A stretch of DNA of 64,000 nt from Trachythela sp. YZ-2020 (GCA_016169945.1 JADLSH010000373.1:1426001-1490000); one strand, 5' to 3'; positions 46,996-58,359 are shown, counted from the stretch's first letter. Translations and numbers: made by a program. The notes: generated by a model not told the origin, from the letters alone.

Positions 46996-47382
46996 GCCCC
47001 GTATGACAGACGAGTATTTTCCTTGACAAGTTCTTTCTCGAGGTTATTTGGTCAGGTAACGGCAAACACGTTTTTTTTCGATCAATTTTTTCCTTGACAA
47101 GTTTTACGCAGCCTGTGTATTAACGCACACAGTGAATACTTCATGTTTATAGTGACAATGGATGAATGGCCGCCGAGCACTGGCGTCGCGCATTTCCTTG
47201 TCAAGTTTTCTTGTCGGCCATACACACGAACAATTTTCCTTGTTAAAAGGCTGGCATGACTAGCTTTTAAACAAGGCTCAAAGAAAACTTGTCAATTTTT
47301 GCCGCATAATGGAAAAATAAAACTTGTCAAGGAAAAAACTTGTCAAGGAAAATTTGTCAAGGGTGATGGTGGTTACTACGGG
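46996..47382. mobile_element. Small element with iterated CCTTGACAAG at both ends
   Basis: The decamer ccttgacaag occurs at 47021-47030 and 47092-47101, with variant ccttgtcaag at 47196-47205, in one orientation on the left; on the right cttgtcaagg occurs at about 47323 and 47340, with variants near 47287 and 47353, in the opposite orientation. Outer flanks are loosely inverted (ccccgtatgaca and ctacgggac). It is probably a non-autonomous transposon with subterminal iterations; ends are not exact. Confidence 0.5.
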
Positions 47383-50300
47383 ACAAAATTTCAAACAAGC
47401 TACTATTTTCCCCATTTACCCATTTTTCCGCCAAACAAATAGAAAATTAACACCAGCATACCTCATAATGATCATTGTCCAGTTTGCAAATAGGATTTTC
47501 CAAATTGATCAAGTCAAAAACATGCATTCACTGCATGATTCACTTTATTGAGTTTTATGGCCAAAGCAAATGCTTGAAGATATCCTTGTCGAAGAAACAC
47601 GGAATGCGAAAGCAGGCGAAAACCTTTCATTCTATGCTTTCTACTGCCATATTTAAAAATATCGTGTACATTTTTACAAACCATAGTTTTGTGAGTTTCT
47701 TGCCAGTTTTCTTGAGTTTCGTCTTAGAGTGTTATCTTTTAACGTTTTCAAATTTTGTCAGCCTGCTTTGAATTCACAATTACTGATCCTCAAATTATTT
47801 AGCCACACACTGGAATTTTTCAATTTTAATAAATTCTTAAATTTTACCTATGTTAAAAAATAAACCATTATTCTACCGGCACGGCGTCGGTCCGGATAAG
47901 AAAAAACTGGCCCTTGCCTCGGTCTTGAAAGCATCGGGCACCGCGCAAGACCTCGGGCCTGATTCAAGATATGACCAAAATAACACAGTTTTCATCAGTT
48001 CTCACAACGATGAAAATAACATATATATATCTCTGTCTATCCAAACCGTAACAAGTAACACACTATGACACACTAACAACCACTAACCTGTCGGAATAAT
48101 ACTCATAAAAGTAGATTGTAAGGTCAATTAACTTCCGTAAAAATTGACATTGGCCGCATTGCGAAATCTTAAGAAGTAACTGTTCTAATTTACGGCACTT
48201 TGAAGCACCAATTTTGAGCACTTTTTAGCCATTTTTGCCAGCCCTTTTTTAGGATTTTACCAGCGCAATCGGGAAAGGCCTAGCAATTGATCGTCTAAAT
48301 TGCCTGACTGAATCATTCTGATTTGTGCAAGGTTTGACCTATTAAATAGGCTACTGTAGGCATATAAATATGTTTTTATTCCTATTTTACAATTACCGTG
48401 GACTTAACATTTTTTGTCAGTCACAGCGTTCTGTCATATTATTGTCAGAACAGACCAGGGTCCTCAGTTCTGCATGCACCTAAGACAGAATATTCGAATA
48501 GCAATGCGTTGAAATGAGTTGTGCTTTGACATGATATGGTGACTCACATATCAGCAAAGTAAAGAACAGAATGATGGTCGCGCGCTTTCGTTTTATAGCT
48601 TATAGCTTCCAGCAAATGACAAAATATGCAAATTTCCTCCAGTGTTAGTCAAATTACTCCACTTCGCAGTAAACATGGTTTCATGTAAATTCCATGTGGT
48701 GGGAACAATACATGGAAAAATATTGATATTTTGAAATAGATGTTACAAAATTTGATGTCTTTCATGTTTAATTGATATATTTAGCTTGTCTCATCCTGCA
48801 AACTATGGGTGGGTATAAATCTGCACTGACAATGTATAAACCATGGGTCAATGCCAATATTACAAATCTACTGAATACTGGGATATAATTTGTGTATTTG
48901 CATATTTGTTTGCATGTTTGTTTCAAAGAGAAGGCTAATAATAATAACAGTCCATAGCATTCCTACCTTGCAGGAGTACCCTAGTATTATTTTATATTAG
49001 GGTTCTTGTTTTCTGATTGGCTTACAACTTTGTGTTTCTTTTATCGCAATGCAGTTATTTTACACTGTGGTCATGCAATTTTCAGATTTGCATGACTGCA
49101 AACTAAGCAATACCTGATCACAGATAGCCTAGCCTCACGAAGCAATCGCTTTATACTAGTGGTTAGGTGGTTGCTATATAAATGAAGCGATAAAAATAGT
49201 CGGTAAATGAAAAAATATTAAGAGGCGGATAAAATAGCGCGAAGTGGAACAATAAGCGAGCGGAGGCGACTAGATCACAGCCTCTTTGCTCCAAGCTTTT
49301 CCGCCTGTGATGAACATGCAACTTAAAGTCATTCAGGCATTTGAGTTATTTACTTCGCCTCGAAGTTAACGATATTATTGTGGAGTTGGTGAGAAAATCT
49401 TTTCTGCGCACTGGCAGGCTACTGCTGCAGTACTGCTGAACCAGAATATTATTGTTAAGCAGCGACCAACACGCAGACTTTTCGTCAAAGAAAAATGCTA
49501 TTTGACCCGGCAGGGGACATATATCGGTTCGGTTAGAGTTGCATGCTATAACGTTGGTAATATTTTTACCGTTAAATTCAGTGTTTCGATCTCTTTAGTG
49601 AAGTAAATTGTGTTTGTTTGACTACAACCTATCGGCCAATTTAGCGCTTTTAAACACTCTGAATTTTAGTTTCTGTTTTGTTTGCACAAATTAACAATTG
49701 AATAATATAAACTAACTTAAATAATTCATTCCATTCCTAATCCTACATTCCTAATCCTACAAGTGGTTTTAAACTATTAAACTCTTCAAATACCACCCAT
49801 TTCTGTGGGTCTTTGTGATATCTTTGAAATGAATCATTTTATTATATAATCTGACATAATCTGGCTTCCTTTTATGGCAATTCTCGTGAAAATGGCAGAG
49901 AAGCAGTTAATTTAGATATTATTCTGAATGGGAATGGGTTTTCCACTATTTTGTGTTAACCTTCATTATTGTTCTCTGAAATATACAAAATTCTCAACAT
50001 TTTTTCCTTCTGTTTATTAGGTCAAAGCTTAGTAAGTGAAGGTGATGCCCAGATTGCTGCTTTTTGATTCTGAGAGTCAATTTCCGAGAGGCACCCCAGA
50101 CCCCCCAGGCCCTAGGATGTCTGTGTGTGTAGCCTTGGCGCTACGTTTGCATGACCACTCACACATCGGGCTGCTCGGGCTGCTAACAAAATAAAGTGGT
50201 TCACAATCGGTTAACAATCACAGCTTCGGTTAACAATCTTTCCAATCTATCTGAAGCCATGACAAAGCAGGAGAAACAAGGAAATGGCGACAGCCTTTGA

Positions 50301-51832
50301 ACCTCGTGTCACAATGTGGGAAACGTTCCAAAAATTTACAATCTACGCCTCTGGGAGGGGTGGCTTAATGTGTTTTGTGTTGTTACGTCATTTGGTGCGC
50401 CAAGTGGTCGAACATTTTTGGTTATTTGATATAACCAAATTAACTCACAGTCTTAAAATTGGTATTACACTGGCCGTAATGCCCAGTGTTGAGATTCCCT
50501 AATTTTCTGTGCGAAAATTCTTCTTTTTTTTCTTCAACGTTTTTTTCGGTTTGTTTACTATTAGTAGTTTTCTTTGAATTTTTAAACCTAACATACTCGA
50601 ATGTTTGTAGTATATTACCTGCGTATTAGTTGAACCCTATAGCCTGTCAACAGACGTATTAAAATCCTTGAAATTTTGTGACTTGGAGACATAGAAATTT
50701 CGCAACGGTTATCATAAGGTCGTATAGTTTTCACACACCAGCACGCATTATAATGCCAGTGTGAACGCCTGAGCAGGCGTCTTGTTTAATATAACCAAGT
50801 AATTTGAAGTTGGTTATTTGATATAACCAAATCAATGCATGCACACATTGCCCTCTTAAAATAGGGCCCAAAGAGGCATAACCCTATTTCTCGAAACCCC
50901 TGGACCCTACCAGAGACACGTTCCCCAACGCAGACTGGATTGACTAGTAAAACACGTTGGTGTGCAAGAAATGGCCAACACTTTCCACACATATATTTTA
51001 CTGATTTTTACGTGCTTCATTAACCTTTTGCCATGATTGTCGTCATGGGCAAGAGTGTGGCAGGCACCACCAATTGCCCCTTCCCTATGGCTTTGCTGCA
51101 GGGATGGGGGTGCCAGACATTCGTCAACTGGAGTAGTACACCACCTGTCCTTCACTTACCTCTTCAATAATTTTCTCCACAATTTCCTAGAAATAAGTAA
51201 TTTACAGCATAATAAGAAATTAATGTTATGCGAGCTAAATTACTAAAGTTATATTACAAATGCACGCAATTCATGAGCTCGCAACTGCACGCCTCATGGA
51301 GCTTGCAAGTCGTTGCAAATATTGCTCAAATTCATTTATTAAACCTGTAAAATGTTATTTAGTGTGTATTTCTCTAGTTTTACGCTTTGCTATTCCACGC
51401 TATAACTCATAAAATTCTACGCTTTGCTATTCATAATAGTTATTCATCAAAATAATGTTTAAATCAACGTTAACCTTCATTAACAATTATATTAGAAAAT
51501 ATTTTGTGGTATATAGTCAGTCCTGCAGCTATCGTGGGACGATGATTGGGATCTCGACATGATTATATTTCTCTGATATTCGTTGCGTTTCGTTTATATG
51601 TAAGCGGGACGTGTTTTGTTCCATCCCGAAATCGAGCGAAATGGAGCATTTATATTTGGGAAAAAACGTCCCGCAGTCAATCTAGTGAGAGACACTCATA
51701 CTTGTCAACAATTTCATGAGGAAGACGTATTCCATGATACCGCTCCGCGGTATGAGAAACATTTTACCAAATTTTATTTATAGATAATATTAATTTAAGT
51801 TAATGAGACAACGCGTTGGAGCTAGTACATGC
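47383..51832. other. Long non-coding stretch
   Basis: No supported gene in about 4.4 kb. A 22-base segment (tggttatttgatataaccaaat) occurs at 50419-50440 and again at 50811-50832, with an end repeat shared with 6.85 kb near 50753-50782; this may be an element of about 400 bp. A minus-strand frame at 51155-50907 (82 codons) has a Cys/His-containing N-terminal part but no family I know. Confidence 0.35.
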
Positions 51833-52232
51833 CTAGCCTGCGTGGCAGGCGTTCTATTGTGGGGGAGGGAGTTTTGTTTAGAGTGCGCGCTTTTTTTGAG
51901 AGAGTGCGCGCTAGGTGAGAAGATAGGGGGGAGGAGAAAAAGCGAGGGAGTTTTGTTTAGAGCGCGCGCTTTTTTTGAGAGTGCGCGCTAGGTGAGAAGA
52001 TAGGGGGGGAGGAGAAAAAGCGAAGGAAGAGGCGAAATGAACGCCTGCCCAAATACTATTCATAAACGAGACTTTTGTGTCCAAAACCTTCGGTTAAATT
52101 CCCATTGGCTAATATGCGCTTTCGCGTATACTCACTGAGATCAGTGAGATCTGGCAACAAATCGGTAATACGCTTAAAAACTGTTAAAAACAACTGCACC
52201 TTGCCGCATGGTGGATTGTATTTCGTCAGACA

Positions 52233-52580
52233 GTGGAGCAGACTGTGTCTGAATTATCTGAGCGTGTAGGTTATGAAATTATTCTTAAGCCGGAACAGCA
52301 AAAATCCGTTACCGAGCTGCTTTTTGGTCTAGACATGCTTGCTGTTCTGCCAACGGGCTTTGGGAAAAGCTTAATCTTTCAAATGTTTACAATAGCCAAA
52401 TCGAAGCTAGAGATTTTAGATGGCGGTACTCAATAGTGTAGTATTGTGGTAGGTCCTTTGGAGAGCATTATGAAAGACCAGATCGATTGCTGAAGCACAG
52501 TCTCTTGGAATGACTGCATGTTCACTTACTGATACGAAATTAACCGAAGTATCTCAGAATGCACCACAACTTCTTCTAAG
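52233..52580 (+). pseudogene. RecQ-like helicase N-terminal fragment, interrupted
   Basis: The frame opens at about 52233 and shows LKPEQQKSVTELLFGLDML then the ATP-binding motif VLPTGFGKSLIFQMF, ending at a TAG at 52434-52436. In other frames similarity continues (VVGPLESIMKDQID, about 52446-52490) towards motif Ia-like sequence, with stops, up to about 52580, where a LINE fragment begins. It is clearly different in sequence from the fragment at 41823 (for example PEQQKSV versus PKQVQCF), so the two are not recent copies of one another. Confidence 0.65.
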
Positions 52581-53085
52581 TTCCAAACTACAAAAATTGC
52601 AGAACCGGGCGACTAGAGTCATTACGAGGTCCAGCTACGATGCTAACGCTGGAGTGCTTCTTGATACTTAGTGCTTGGATAACCTGTCATTAAGACGCTA
52701 AAAGTTTAAGGCTGGTTTGATGTTTAAATTTTAAAACGCTCAAAGGTAATACACCTACCTATCTACAAAATTTTTTCAGTTCGTGGCTCAGAGTACAATT
52801 TCAAGTTAAATCTGCCTAAGCCACGAATTAATTATCTGAAGTTTTCAATATAGTGGAGCACAATTGTGGAATAGTATCCTGAAAATATACGAATGCTTCA
52901 ATCATTTGCACAGTTCCGAAAAGCTGTAGATAAATATTATACTAATTTAAATGAACTCCCACACGGCAATCTTGTAAACCAGTAGATCCTAATATTTTTT
53001 TTTGTCATGCATGCTTTGTTTTGTAAATTATGTTATACTGAAGATTTTTACCGTGTTAAAATAAATTTTAATTGTATTGTATTGT
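52575..53085 (+). mobile_element. LINE C-terminal fragment inserted in the RecQ-like sequence
   Basis: It starts abruptly within the helicase sequence with SKLQKLQNRATRVITRSSYD, passes through frame changes and ends with FAQFRKAVDKYYTNLNELPH before a stop at about 52984. A short 3' tail of TTGTA repeats follows (about 53063-53085). The start motif is the same RT-C-terminal zone as in the LINE at 42185. Confidence 0.7.
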
Positions 53086-53323
53086 TTGCAAGCGAACACC
53101 TACAGCGATGTTCAGGCACATCATTCCGGAACGTTAGCGCTCAATCATCACTAATTTCTGCAGCGTTTTTTCATTGGTTATTTGAAGAGGTGTTACTATA
53201 ATTTCCAGTCGTATTTGTTTTAGCCTTGTCTCGTTTATGAATAGGATTTGGGCAGGCGTTCATTTCGCCTCTCCCTTCGCTTTTTCACCTCCCCCCTAAC
53301 TTCTCACCTAGCGCGCGCTCTCT

Positions 53324-55083
53324 CTTACGTGAAAAGGTTTTCTTCCGTAATGGCCTCAAGGAATGCACTGCTGTGTTTTTTAGCAAGATAATATCATTTA
53401 CACTGCCTGTTCTTCGCTTACTCAAGTTATATGGTATTAACAGTATGGTGCTAATGACTGAGTATATTTACCAACATTTGATGGTTGGCCGTCGAAAAGA
53501 GGAATGCCGTCTGACTTCCTAAAACTGAAAAGATGTTATGAAATCAATACTTGTAATCTTTGCGCGGTGAGAAATATTGAGTTAAAGTTAGTTAAGATGA
53601 AAAAAAGAGTTAAGTTAGAATGCGTATATATAATCTTACCGCTTCCAATCTTGTTCATTTCTGTTATAATTTCTAAAAAATATGGAACCAAAACTAAATA
53701 CTTGATCATGATTTAAGGATGAATGAGGGAAAACCATCCCTTTCGCACTTTCATATAGTTGCTCAAGTATTGTCTTACCCATGTTATAGTTTTGCATGTT
53801 TGTATATATATATGCATGTTTTTGCATGTTCGTTTGTTATTGCTCGTTTCTTTGTTTGTTGCTTATTGTGTTTCGTCTTTTGAAATTTTAGCTCTTACTA
53901 ATTCATAGTTTATGCTAAAATGGGAGCACTACAATTTGGCTTCAGAAGGCTGTTGTACTCATACATTGTCCTCGGGGCAACAGACGTCTTGTTTTCCAGA
54001 CTAGGTGCGAAAAAGGCCTTAACTTTGACCCTTTCTGAAAAGAGCCATTCAATGCTGCTTGAAGCACTTCGTATGCCAGATTGGACCTACATTCTCCTGA
54101 AAGTCAGAACGAAGATATCCGATTCAGCATGGCAGACGCTTCTCAATCTAACTCAGCTAGGATGCACTGGGGTATGTTGATATTTAATACTGTTTGTTGA
54201 TATTTTGATACTCTATTTTTATACGAACTTATACTCGGCCTGTCAATAAATAGCGAACTTAAGCAATGCATATTGGATCTAGTAACAGCAAATAGCTGCA
54301 TTGTAAACAAAGAAAACGATGATATAAAAACAAATTCAAGCGGTTTTGAGCTTAAGCGTTGCTTAAGTTCTTTAGAGCGTTACTCAAGTTCTTTAGAGCA
54401 TTACTCAAGTTCGTTAATAAGCTAAAGGACAGGGTATTTTTGTACAATACCAGTCCTACTGGCATTAACTTACACATGCTATAAAGCTAGCACATTTTAT
54501 TATTAGGTTCCGAAAACGGCTATACAGGTAAAAGAGGACACAGGTTTAAGGTTATAAGGTTGCAGTTATATACCGTGCTATTATATACGTGCTATTAAAC
54601 ATACAAGGCGGCATAGTAATACACTTCAATTGACCTCAAAGGTTTTATCTAAGTGGCAAATGCGCAGGATAGTTTATTATTATTATATTATCGGCCATTG
54701 TGGCGTATTTTGCGGGCTAAAATGAACAAATCAGCAGGCTAAATTGTATTGTTTCCTATTTTACGGCCGCACAATTGAAGAAATTGTGTACAATGTTTTG
54801 TACAATGTTTTGTAAAATGCCCTCCAATATTATAATAGTAATATGAGTTTAACATATTGATGCCCGCGAACACCAACTCTATTGTTATATTAACCCATAT
54901 GCATGACGTTTGTTACATCATTTGTTTGTCAGTCCGGCAGTTGAATTTATGCAACGTTAACAGTCTTTGTACACATTTAAATGTTTAATACCAAATTGCA
55001 CACAAAATAATATAGTAAGACTACTTGTAGTGATACTAATACTACTACTCTACTGCCAGTACAACAGCTACAACAAAATGTAA
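53324..55083. other. Non-coding stretch
   Basis: A plus-strand frame at 53920-54180 (86 codons; LLEALRMPDWTYILLKVR) might be an exon but has no family I recognise. Short repeats (actcaagttctttagagc) occur at about 54370-54420. No element ends found. Confidence 0.35.
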
Positions 55084-56200
55084 ATGTTTAAGAAAACCAC
55101 AGATTTTGCCATTCTTCCAACAAAAAACCAGATTTGTGTGATAAAAGATGTGCTCTTTTGCATAACTTACCAAACTGTTGGTATTGGTGAATGGCCTGAT
55201 GGCCTACCAGGTGGACAAATTAACTTGGAGTCTGTCATGGCATGGAGAAATGAGGTTACACCAAGTGGACGGTACTGGCAATAATCGCACACTACACTTA
55301 AATTTGAAATTGGATGGTAGACCATTCTGGGGTAAATTTGAGTATAAATGAATTCTAAGCTGGTGTGTTAACAAACACTGTCTGGGCAGAATACAGTATT
55401 TTTTTCAACTGTCAAAAATAATTATTAATAAGTGATTTTAGCTTGCATTCTGTTCACAACTATATTACACCAAAGTATTGAATCATGTGAAATGCCATGA
55501 CCGATACAGTTGTAAATTATCTTATTATTAGTTTATTGTGAATTTGTTAATTGAGTAATTGGTGGACCATCAATTAGTGTTTAATACTGATGATTACCAA
55601 TTGCATAGTTGCGGCTTGTTTCCTTTTGTTGTACTCAAAAGAGCTAAAACATTAAGAAATATGTATATCTTTTAACATTAAATTGTGCTGCTCCTGGCAC
55701 AATGTATCAATATTGGCAATTGCGGGGCCTAAGTAACTGGGGATATGTTGGGTTTAAGATGTAAAGTGAAAAGATTTTTCTCTTTCAAGGTAAAGAACAA
55801 ATATCGTGTGGTATGGTGCCACTAAAAAACATGCCATATGCAACCTCACAGAGCTCAAAAGCCGTCATACCACTAGCTATAGCAAACTGTGGTGTTATCA
55901 AGTATTGGGATTTTTAATTGTTGACCATTATAATTAATTATTTGTTTCAAAGAGATGTATTAATGACATGCTGAATTTAATTGATGAGCTAAGTTTCCAG
56001 TTTTTGCTTCCAATAATGAAGATATCTGTTGTGCAGTTTTTAACCCTGTTAGAAGGTATATCGCACAGAAACTATAAGCATCTGGTTATGTTTAGGCAAA
56101 ATATCCAAAGCATGATTAAAGAAATAACAGTTGCAAAAGAAGAAATTAAAAAGAATGGAATGACAGTCGATGGTAGAGTATATCAAATCAATTTTACAGG
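55084..56200 (+). other. Possible exons of a decayed, unrecognised gene
   Basis: Three plus-strand segments look coding. 55084-55284 contains CVIKDVLFCITYQTVGIGEW and ends in a stop. About 55797-55915 contains MVPLKNMPYATSQSSKAVIP. 55968 to about 56200 contains YKHLVMFRQNIQSMIKEITV and VDGRVYQINFTG, just before a donor-like CAG/GTTTGA. Spacing suggests exons of one gene on the plus strand. I cannot name it; a relation to the family at 18.3-20.8 kb is possible but unproven. Confidence 0.3.
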
Positions 56201-56245
56201 TTTGATTTGTTTGTTTTCACTTATTTTCCTACTTTTCCAAAAGTT

Positions 56246-56489
56246 GCCTTATGTCACATGGATTTTACTACATCTCGGGCATTCAATGATAACATTGAGT
56301 GTTTCCTTCTGGGTTAAGGTTTAAGGTTAGGGTATAGGGAATGAAGGTTAGGGAATGAGGTAGGAGTAAGGATCAAAAGGAAACGTTAGGAAACACTCCT
56401 CTGGAAACACTCAATGCTGATAATCCTAATCGTGATCGCGGGCACTGAGAAAGAACGCCCGGGATGTACTAAAACCCATGTCACATGGC
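56246..56489. mobile_element. 244-bp MITE
   Basis: The left end gccttatgtcacatggattt and the right end (aaacccatgtcacatggc) are inverted repeats of about 35 bases running to ctcgggc and gcccggg. GTT flanks both sides (56243-56245 and 56490-56492). The interior has ggttagggtatagggaatga-like runs. Confidence 0.65.
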
Positions 56490-56492
56490 GTT

Positions 56493-57013
56493 GGCTTGAG
56501 TAAAAGTTACCTTTGTTCAGGTCTATATTGAATCTGAATAGTCTGAGTGTCTTACTTTTGAAACTAATCGTTTTTCTGTAGTAGCTGAATTTTGAAGTAT
56601 ATCTGTCATCTTTTAATTCAAACGTCAAGTATCAACGTCCACAAAATCAGTCGCGATGTTCTGTATCATTATAGCCTGTGCATAGAGCCACAATGTGCCA
56701 CAGACTGTAAGACTAGTATCCCATTAGCATTGGGGGACTAATGTGGGTGCGTCATTATATATAAAGTACAAATTTGAATTTGTTTCCGGTTTACGAAAAT
56801 GTTAAATAAATTCAGAAATAAAATTGTGCGATTAAGAAATGTTCTTAAAAAGTGGAAATTGAACATCAAGTCATGCAATTTTGTTGAAAATCAAGCTCGT
56901 GATTACAAATCTCACCCTATCTTCATGTGATTTGTAATTACGCGTTACAATTGTGTGGAGACAATATGTTGATAATATTGCACAAATTAAATATTTTATA
57001 GTTACACTGGACT
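56493..57013. other. Non-coding stretch
   Basis: No gene or repeat that I can support. Confidence 0.35.
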
Positions 57014-57022
57014 ATAAAGCAC

Positions 57023-57774
57023 CTACCTCCTCCACAGGCGCTTTATTAATTGGAGCGGGCTTGGAAAATTAGGGAAGGGACGCACGGGCGGCATAAAAAA
57101 TGCGGGTAAGGCGAAGGGAAGCGCCTGCTGACTAATGTTCTCAAGATGGCAGAAGCTATTCACCACTTATTTGACTATAATCGTCCGGATAAAGAGTTTG
57201 TTAATGATTCTTATGAACGTAGGCTCTTACAAAAGGCTAAGGAAGGTGGGAAAGTACTTTGCCCTAACTGTCACGCTTCTGATGGCAAAATAAATGCGCA
57301 TATATACTTTTAGATTTGTTATACATATTTGTTATTATTTTGCATATAATTTTCCTTTCAAGTTATACATATTCGTAGTCAAATACATACTCATACTACA
57401 TACTGAATGACACATTAATGATGTTGACATCACTATCACTGAAGTCAATTGAACCCTTCGCATTTTGAGTGCATTTTTCGTTGTTGTCGCCCATCGAGAC
57501 TGAGGACAAAAACACCATTCAACGTTTCATATTTCGATTAATATGGATCATATTTCAGCAATAACCTTTAAAATATACCCATCTAAGATGGAAAACACGA
57601 AAATATATTGTTTTACGCTGTGATGGGCAATATTTCAGGCAGATTTTTTTGGATGCCCGATTGTCGACATTTATGCCTGTTTTTCGACCATTACTTGGCA
57701 GGCCCTTCGTCTACTCTTTCCCCTGAAGCAAAATATCACCCGCCCGAGGGAAAAAGGGCCTGAGGAGGAGGTAG
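57023..57774. mobile_element. 752-bp TIR element with compensated hairpin ends and 9-bp duplication
   Basis: The ends ctacctcctccacaggcg and its inverted partner (gcctgaggaggaggtag) are flanked by the 9-bp direct repeat ATAAAGCAC (57014-57022 and 57775-57783). Each end folds: on the left aggcgctt (57036-57043) pairs with aagcgcct (57119-57126); on the right aggccctt (57700-57707) pairs with aagggcct (57754-57761). The stem base that differs between the ends (G versus C) is matched by its partner in each. A 55-codon frame lies just inside the left hairpin. No transposase. Confidence 0.85.
57146..57313 (+). CDS. Small ORF or first exon, 55 codons, with a zinc-ribbon-like Cys pair
   Basis: It starts at ATG 57146, 20 bases after the left hairpin of the 57023-57774 element, and ends at TAG 57311-57313. 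It contains LCPNCHASDGK, a possible zinc-binding half. In the related elements at 41639 and 51833 the RecQ-like frames also start shortly inside the left hairpin. It may be the first exon of a longer gene that was deleted. No family recognised. Confidence 0.35.
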   Translation: MAEAIHHLFDYNRPDKEFVNDSYERRLLQKAKEGGKVLCPNCHASDGKINAHIYF

Positions 57775-57870
57775 ATAAAGCACTGTTATTAATTGTTATA
57801 AAAAAAGAAGGCGAGAAACAAGACCCATCGGCTTCAAAAAGTAAAAAAGTAGTCCTTGGAGGAAGAGGAT

Positions 57871-58146
57871 TGTTTCGCTAGCCGCTTAACCCGTTCAAGG
57901 TAAAACCACCACTCCAGAAATATGTAAAGTCTCGTTTAATAAATAACAATACAATAGTTTCGAAATCTAAATGAGATAACGAATAAACACATATAAATAT
58001 ACAATATCGGACATATAAGCTATAATAATTACAAAGAATAAAGAAAATGTCAAATGTTTACCCGGTAGTCCCTTAGTCTTAAATCACGGCTGCGAAATTA
58101 ACATAAAAGTACTGTAGATAGCAATATCTTCGATAAACCATGTTCA
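57871..58146 (-). repeat. Candidate 3' LTR of the BEL/Pao element
   Basis: On the minus strand a segment begins TGAACATGGTTTATCG just after a purine-rich tract (aaaaaacgtggaggtgag) and ends GCGAAACA. It contains a poly(A)-like ttattaaac region. Position, TG...CA ends and preceding tract fit an LTR, but its partner would lie beyond the right edge, so this is unproven. Confidence 0.4.
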
Positions 58147-58359
58147 CTTCAACTCGAACTCACCTCCACGTTTTTTCCTTAATTTTCCATCGTTCAAAAG
58201 ATGTAGAGTCTTTCCGATCGCTGGTCGACCATTTCGTACGAGACGAAACACTCCACCTCCGAAACAATAACTAATAAAGTTTAATATAAATGTCATAACA
58301 GTTAATATCAAATTGTCAACTTCAACATCGCTACATGATTCTTGTGACTTCCTTTTCAT
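58144..58359 (-). CDS. Small hydrophobic ORF overlapping the pol stop by ATGA
   Basis: The ATG overlaps the pol stop codon (ATGA, 58359-58356) and the frame runs 71 codons to the start of the candidate LTR. It has one hydrophobic stretch (LILTVMTFILNFISYCFGGG), then a basic C-terminus (LRKKRGGEFE). It may be a tiny env-like or accessory product, or merely the open end of the pol region. The purine-rich end of the frame doubles as a likely polypurine tract. Confidence 0.35.
   Translation of the reverse strand: MKRKSQESCSDVEVDNLILTVMTFILNFISYCFGGGVFRLVRNGRPAIGKTLHLLNDGKLRKKRGGEFELK

Larger units (their letters stand above)
51833..53323. mobile_element. TIR element with GC-rich hairpin end and a RecQ-like fragment; right end truncated
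   Basis: The left end starts ctagcctgcgtggcaggcgt. Its first 215 bases fold: ggcaggcgttc (51844-51854) pairs with gaacgcctgcc (52039-52049). Within this zone a segment of about 95 bp (gggagttttgtttagag ... gaggagaaaaagcga) is duplicated in tandem. The inner part (about 51977-52072) recurs inverted at 53233-53323 with few differences, after which the expected outer right end is missing. Between the arms are a RecQ-like frame and a LINE fragment. Ends and layout resemble the elements at 41639 and 57023. Confidence 0.7.

Noticed and set aside
50284..50502. 72-codon plus-strand frame starting MATAFEPRV
   Set aside because: Its C-terminal half overlaps dispersed repeat sequence and no domain is visible.
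57871..58146. Firm LTR call from TG...CA ends
   Set aside because: Kept only as a candidate because the partner LTR lies outside the window and cannot be compared.
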